A stretch of 64,000 bases of DNA, from contig NC_064235.1 of the NCBI RefSeq assembly GCF_023101765.2, positions 3,653,501 to 3,717,500 on the forward strand, in the 5' to 3' direction. The notes beneath the pieces were generated by a model that did not search any database, had not been told where the DNA came from, and worked only from the letters and a program-made list of their open reading frames with translations. Both the position numbers and the translations under genes were made by a program. Within the stretch, counting starts at the first letter, position 1; every line of letters begins with the position of its first letter. The stretch comes from Spodoptera frugiperda. Its lineage: Eukaryota; Arthropoda; Insecta; Lepidoptera; Noctuidae. Below are positions 58,579 through 64,000 of the stretch, in pieces.

Positions 58579-59329
58579 TGGTTTATCAGAGAGCGCTGCT
58601 GCCTGGTCTCTGTCTTATATTTAGGCCCTTGCAATTCCCGCAGGAAGAATAGGGATTGTGACATACACTGCCATCACGTTGTTTTTTGACGGAGGAGAGT
58701 CATTCAATCAAATGATTCATTTCGTTCTACCTTCTTTTTCTTGATCATGTAATGTAATGACTTTCCCGCCTTGGGCGAGGCGATAGAGAGTGGCAGATTA
58801 TTACTGACTAAAAACCACCTTGTTTCTACTCCTGCTCTTCGAGCCGAAGCCCCGGTAAGGGTGCTTTTCCACTTAAGATGTGATATACTACATTACCGTG
58901 GATGCCATTGGCTTCCAATCAGCTTCAGCACTGGAAACGGGTTCACCTTTTTTTGGTGGGGGAAGATATCATCCAATGACTTCAACTCGCGAGTCGGGCA
59001 TCAGCCCTATTTAGCCCCATCCTGTGGTAGTCTATATGGTTCTTTGAAGCGCACGCGGAAATTCTACGTACTGTTTTGAGGAAAATCATGTCCAATTTGC
59101 GTATGATTATTAAATAATTTCTTTTGTTTTGGCTATCTTATGAATTATGATTCATTACTTTAATACGAATGCTAATTCAAGAAGCGATTAGCTTAAGCTG
59201 TGTACTAAATCATATTATTGATAAAAGCGCCTAAATATAGGTAAAGATTAAAATGTTTATGAATAATTTAAATATGCGTTAGTCATTAAGTTAAAAATAA
59301 AGTTTACTTTTTATTATAAACGTAGTATC

Positions 59330-59582
59330 GTCACGCCTTTTATCCCCGAAGGGGTAGGCAGAGGTGCAGATTACGGCACGTAATGCCACTGTACAATGTA
59401 CAATTGTACACCCACTTTTCACCATTTGTGTTATAAGTCCCATGTAATATAGGGTGAGCCTATTGCCATATATTGGGCACAATTCTAGACTCCGCGTTAT
59501 TATTATTTTGCCCCGACCCGGAAACCGAACTCGAGACCCTTGCCCGGCAGTCACTTGCGACGACTCGACCAACGAGGTAGCC
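59330..59582 (-). mobile_element. tRNA-derived SINE, family 1
   Basis: CACGCCTTTTATCCCCGAAG at left, GGAAACCGAACTCGAGACCC and CAACGAGGTAG at right; internal deletion before the head. Confidence 0.8.
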
Positions 59583-61498
59583 TAATTTATTTTTTATATA
59601 ACACAGTCAGAGATGCTTTTGTTTATTGCTGTTTGTTACTAAGCTACAAATTTTATTTCTGCATAATAGAGTAATTAATGGAATAAGTACATAATATACA
59701 TAAAACATAAATTCTACATGAGATACAATATGACATTTTATTTGGAGCAGACGTTAATATCCTATGTCTTATTAGTTAAAGCTACAGAATGATGAATGAC
59801 TGGCTATTACATCTACCTTTTATGTTAGCTCATCTATGAGGGTAGTCAGTATAAAGAGGTAAAAGAAAAAAAATAGGGCTACCCTCAAGCAAATTAGAAT
59901 AAGCGCAGAAGACAGAAAGATGGAAAGTAAGAGAAAGAATCACTTCCTACCTATGGAGTTGCTTGCTCATTCTTCTCCATAGGAATCTACACTTTGGATC
60001 GAGCAAACAGTTTCACTAGAGGACTGACCTACAGACAGACATTTTATTTTCTGTAAATTATAATATTTGCTTTGACATTCAAAAGTGCCTTCCCGGCCTA
60101 TTCAAAATAAATTTTAATTGAGATACCAATAAGAATCTGATAAGCAAGTAAATACATCTTCACCTGGTATCTGAAATAATGAGTGCAATAGGGTAGATGA
60201 CAAATTTTTATTTATCCGTCCCTCTAGTGGATAATTTTAAAACATTAGACACATATTATTATTTTTCTCTGGAACTATGGGTCTGATTAGAAAAATTGTT
60301 AGATAGATAGATTCATAGCAATTGGCATTGCATTGTCTCTGCCTACCCACATGAGAGATAGGTGTCATGTTATGTATGTATATTAGATACTCTATTTATT
60401 GAGGAAGGTTATAGGCTATAAAACATCATACTACAACCAATAGGAGCCGAGCAGACTGAGTGAAACTGTGTGCAAGTAGCTAGTAAAATATAATAGTAGA
60501 TTTTAAACCTCCAATAAGCAAGGTACTTTCTATGAAGGTACTTATTACAAACCGCTTTCTAAGTACACATTTCTATGGAAAATGTGAGAGAAAGCTAGAT
60601 TCTCATTAGAATCCCTTTTATAGTCTCATTAAAGTTAATGTTGACATAACTAAATAACATATTGTTACACTTTATTATTATTTAAAGCTAAATTGCTTAA
60701 AGGTATTTGTTGAATGCAAATCCTCTGCTAACTGTGGCTGTTAACAGACAACCATCTGACGGTAAGCGATCAGTGCCACTAATAGACAACAACAACAGAG
60801 TCAAAGGATTTATCTAAGTAGAGAAAGTGATGCACTTTTCACCATAATTTTTTTTTACGTCAAAAGTTTAATGTTTTGAATAATATTTCTTTTACAATTA
60901 GTTAGTAATATCTTATTAGAATTCTTCTTAGAAAAAACTATTAGATCTTATAAAAACATTACGATTTTTACTTGTTCAAAGTTTTCTATGCAATAATTCC
61001 ATTAATATAGTACTTAATAAACACTCTACAAATAGTAAAATCAATATATTTATTAAAGAAACATGAGTATAAACTGCGAAACGCGTAATATTGACTACAA
61101 TGTAATAATAACATACTAACCTACTTTCGCATACATTTTTGCGGAAAACAACAAGAAAAAGTATCTTAAAAATGCCAATCTTTGTAGGAATATTAAAGAA
61201 ACTATATCGCACTACCAATTTCATAAAAAGAATATAATAAAAGCCGTTATTTTTAAGGAAAACTACACAACCCATTTCGCGATGTATAACGGAAGTTTTA
61301 CATCAATTTAAACGAATTCTAAATTACCTATTGAATACTATCATCGTGCCGCAATCAGTGAAGAGTGCGATCATCGTCTTACTATCGGATTTAAGCCATC
61401 AATTCATATAAATCAGCATTAAAATACAGATAACCAGATAAAGATACCCACAACAACTTTAGTGTTTGAACAAACAAAATCAATGAAGTAATACTCAC

Positions 61499-61617
61499 CG
61501 GTATGCGTCGGCGCGGGGCACACAGGTATAGGAACACAATTAATCACTGATAAGTAATCAGAAGATTATTAATTCAACGATATAACGACCGACCGACTAG
61601 CCGATGTCACCACGATT
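61499..61617 (-). promoter_or_regulatory. Candidate ATPCL non-coding first exon and core promoter, distal
   Basis: On the minus strand an initiator-like TCAAT (A+1 at 61617) is followed at +28 to +32 by GGTCG, a DPE match. The 119-nt leader ends GCATACCG|GTGAGTATT. It lies about 830 bp from the start codon of the divergent ZAD gene. Ownership by ATPCL would imply a first intron of about 40 kb; that is inference from strand and the need for an upstream leader. Confidence 0.45.
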
Positions 61618-62443
61618 GACGTTCGCAGCGCGGCCATTTCCAGATTCAGTTTAGAAACTGGTTTTCCACTTTGCCGGTTTTGTTTTGATAATACATAAAT
61701 TTTCCTTGTTATTTGAATTTAGAGTTGAAGAAAACTAAGGTAGTAAGCAAACTGTTATAATATTTCAATAACAGGCCCATCATAAAATGTTATTTATATA
61801 AAAAATTCTAAAACGCGGATGAAAAATTGTTACATCACTTTTCTCCATTTCTAAACGATTCAATAATTACGTTTAGTTATCAAGTTTAGTAAGATTAGTT
61901 ACTATAATAAAATGTAAAAATACCAAACAAACTCATAATTACCCGATGGCAAAGCTTATAATAATACTTTTATTACAGGTTGATGAAAAATTTACATCTA
62001 AATTCCTATGCTTGCTCAGAAACGATCGGTGACTCAACAACTTTAACTTAAATAATTTTCATTCAGTCGAAAAACGAAACGTTACGTGCGGAAAATCATT
62101 GTGACGTTCAATGTTTCATATTCATCACTTTAACCATCTGAAAAATCTACCAGAGAAAGAGATAGATGAAGTCTTATGGTACTTATAATGAGAGTGACTG
62201 AAACAAACAATATTAAAACTAAAATTAGTGATCAATATTGAATAAAGGCGAGATGGAACGCGCACTTCCTTCATTTAGATGTGCACAAAAAAATATTTAT
62301 ATTTTGTTTCCTAAAAATAAATAAAGATTTTTTATATTTATGTTCTCGAATACCAATTATAATTGTGTTAAGAAGTTTATTTATTAGTTTGTGCTACAAA
62401 AAAGACGCAATACAAGTAATAAAGTGGTGAATTAAACAATAAA

Positions 62444-62620
62444 ATGATGGATGTTGATGCAACAAGTCTTGAGCAACATGATTTGGCTTATAAACTCGAA
62501 GTAGTCAATATTATTGATGCCTGTAGGATTTGTATGGCTCAAACGTTGAACATGAGCAGTTTATTCAACACTGATAAAGAAAACATCGTCGATGAGATAC
62601 ATTTTTGTACAGGAATTATC
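62444..62620 (+). CDS. ZAD zinc-finger gene, coding exon 1
   Basis: ATGATG start at 62444, 59 codons, phase 0, then GTAAGT. Cys27 and Cys30 (DACRICMAQ) are the first half of the four-Cys zinc site of the zinc-finger-associated domain, an insect DNA-binding-protein dimerisation module (family knowledge). The second ATG (codon 2) could equally start translation. Upstream is AT-rich with no TATA box I can defend. Confidence 0.82.
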
Positions 62621-62980
62621 GTAAGTAGTTTTAAAACGTAAAAACACTATTTACAGTGTCGTTTTTGGCTTTTCAACTATTATAACAGACTTTTATCGTG
62701 TATCGAACATAAGCCTAGTTTATATTATTCTGTAAAAACGGCAAAATTAAAAATTATAGCAAGGTCTTGAGTACCTAACTAGAAGTCATACATTTTTTAC
62801 TGTTTAATTCCAATTAGATTCAAATTGGAATTGCTTGTTTCATTCCTAGCAGTAAATACCAAGGAATATTTTAGTATATTTTTGGGTGTATGTATTTATA
62901 GACAATGTACAGAAAAAATCAAAATGAGAACAGTATTTAATTCTTTATGAAATTCAAACTTGATACTATAAAACATTAAC

Positions 62981-63083
62981 TGCCATACTCAGAGACATTT
63001 AATGATTACTTAAACTATTTCTTAGTAATGATTTTGTACTCAAAACAATTGCTAGTAACCATTTAATGACTCTGAGTATGGCG
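62981..63083. mobile_element. Foldback MITE in ZAD gene intron
   Basis: TGCCATACTCAGAG at 62981 pairs with CTCTGAGTATGGCG ending near 63083, about 25-bp imperfect arms. A related sequence lies at 54059-54110. Confidence 0.6.
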
Positions 63084-63130
63084 GAAAGAAACCTTTTTTA
63101 TTTAACCAATGATTTACAATATTCTTTCAG

Positions 63131-63432
63131 ATCAAAGAAGAAGCAGGTCTCCCAACACAAATATGTGAGCTATGCCGCAATAATCTCTCCGTAGCCTACA
63201 AATTCAAAACCACCTGTTTAATAGCAGACAAGACATTCCGCAACCTGGTTCTACCGAAAATAAAGGATGAGGTGCCAGAATCAGATCTCACAAATTTAGA
63301 TTATGATGCGATTGAGTTTAAAGATGAGGCAGGGAACGATGAATTGGCTGATGAGGATGTGAAGACGGAGAATGAGATGGAGACTGCAGACGATGTTATA
63401 GAAGAGAGTAGTCTGTTGAAGGTGAAAGCTAA
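63131..63432 (+). CDS. ZAD zinc-finger gene, coding exon 2, gene continues beyond window
   Basis: Acceptor TTCTTTCAG, then IKEEAGLPTQICELCRNNLS: Cys71 and Cys74 complete the ZAD zinc site, followed by the typical helix with FKTTCLIADKTFRN. The rest is an acidic linker (DELADEDVKTENEMETADD). Exon ends GCTAA|GTAAGAG with two bases left over; the ORF would stop at once without this splice. C2H2 fingers are expected right of 64000 but not seen. Likely a nuclear transcription factor; targets cannot be inferred. Confidence 0.82.
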
Positions 63433-63459
63433 GTAAGAGATTTTTCTTTTCTTTATTGT

Positions 63460-63640
63460 ATACTAGCGACCCGAACTGCTTTGCATGGGTGCAATGGTGA
63501 TATATTATGCATGTATTATATATATAAACCTTCCTCTTGAATCCCTCTATCTATTAAAATAAAACCGCATCAAAGTCTGTTGAGTAGTTTTAAAGATTTA
63601 AGCATACAAAGGGACATAGGGAGGGAGAAAGCGACTTTGT
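63460..63640 (+). mobile_element. LINE tail fragment in ZAD gene intron
   Basis: CTAGCGACCCGAACTGCTTT, CTTCCTCTTGAATC and AACCGCATCAAAGTCTGTTG. An inverted copy is at 56090-56260. Confidence 0.55.
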
Positions 63641-64000
63641 TCAATACTATTTAGAGAAGTGAGCAGACAGATCACCTGATGTTAAGCAATCTGTTGCCCA
63701 TGGACACCCGAAACACCAGAGGTTGTTCGAAAATCGAGGATTGGGAAAATTGGGGGTAATATGCCTCTGTAACTCACTCACAAAACGTAAGCGTTTTTTC
63801 ACGTCGTTTCTGTGAGGCCGTGTTATCACTCCAGTTGAGTCAGCCCAATCATGCTGAAGCATGGCTTTTCCACACATCTATTTATATTATTAAGTATAGC
63901 ATTTTGTATTATTATAATGGCTTGCATCTATCTACACCTTTTTATTTATAACTAGTGGTCGCCTAGTGGTCGAAATTCGACCATATACGATTTAATTTAC

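Larger units (their letters stand above)
44297..61498. other. No host gene recognised; repeat-rich interval
   Basis: LINE tails, SINEs and foldback elements listed separately. No spliced coding exon with known homology was seen on either strand. Confidence 0.5.

Overview
The window looks like nuclear DNA from a moth, most likely a noctuid-type lepidopteran (inference). It is AT-rich and has spliced genes with long introns. It is packed with short interspersed elements, R1-like LINE tails, foldback MITEs and (TACA)n or (GAT)n arrays of the kind common in Lepidoptera. No bacterial or viral gene organisation is visible. Exon boundaries below were placed by eye from GT-AG signals, reading phase and remembered family similarity; no alignment was run.

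Minus strand, 1-20.9 kb: most of an ATP-citrate lyase gene (ATPCL), in 19 coding exons from the start codon at 20835 to an exon ending at 1615. The last roughly 200 codons (citrate-synthase-like domain) lie beyond the left edge. Three defects or oddities sit in this gene: a one-base phase error in the exon at 13906-14113, a seven-copy 130/131-bp tandem array made from the exon at 1615-1757, and a 91-bp partial duplication of the exon at 12145-12307. Two minus-strand candidate first exons with Inr plus DPE core promoters lie far upstream, at 44.3 kb and 61.6 kb.

Plus strand, 22.68-27.27 kb: an apparently complete autonomous DNA transposon of 4594 bp. It has 14-bp terminal inverted repeats, a TTAT target duplication, subterminal repeated motifs at both ends, a spliced 5' leader and an intact 769-codon DDE-like transposase with an HGKG signature. 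It lies inside the presumed giant first intron of ATPCL and is the best candidate here for something poorly described.

27.3-61.5 kb: no convincing protein-coding host gene. It holds repeats, including a perfect 210-bp inverted repeat (29248-29803), a 133-bp-arm foldback (53573-53898) and a composite repeat with a 142-bp tandem (56871-57621).

Plus strand, 62.4 kb to the right edge: the first two coding exons of a ZAD-type (zinc-finger-associated domain) gene, divergent from the 61.6-kb ATPCL candidate promoter. Its zinc fingers would lie past 64 kb.
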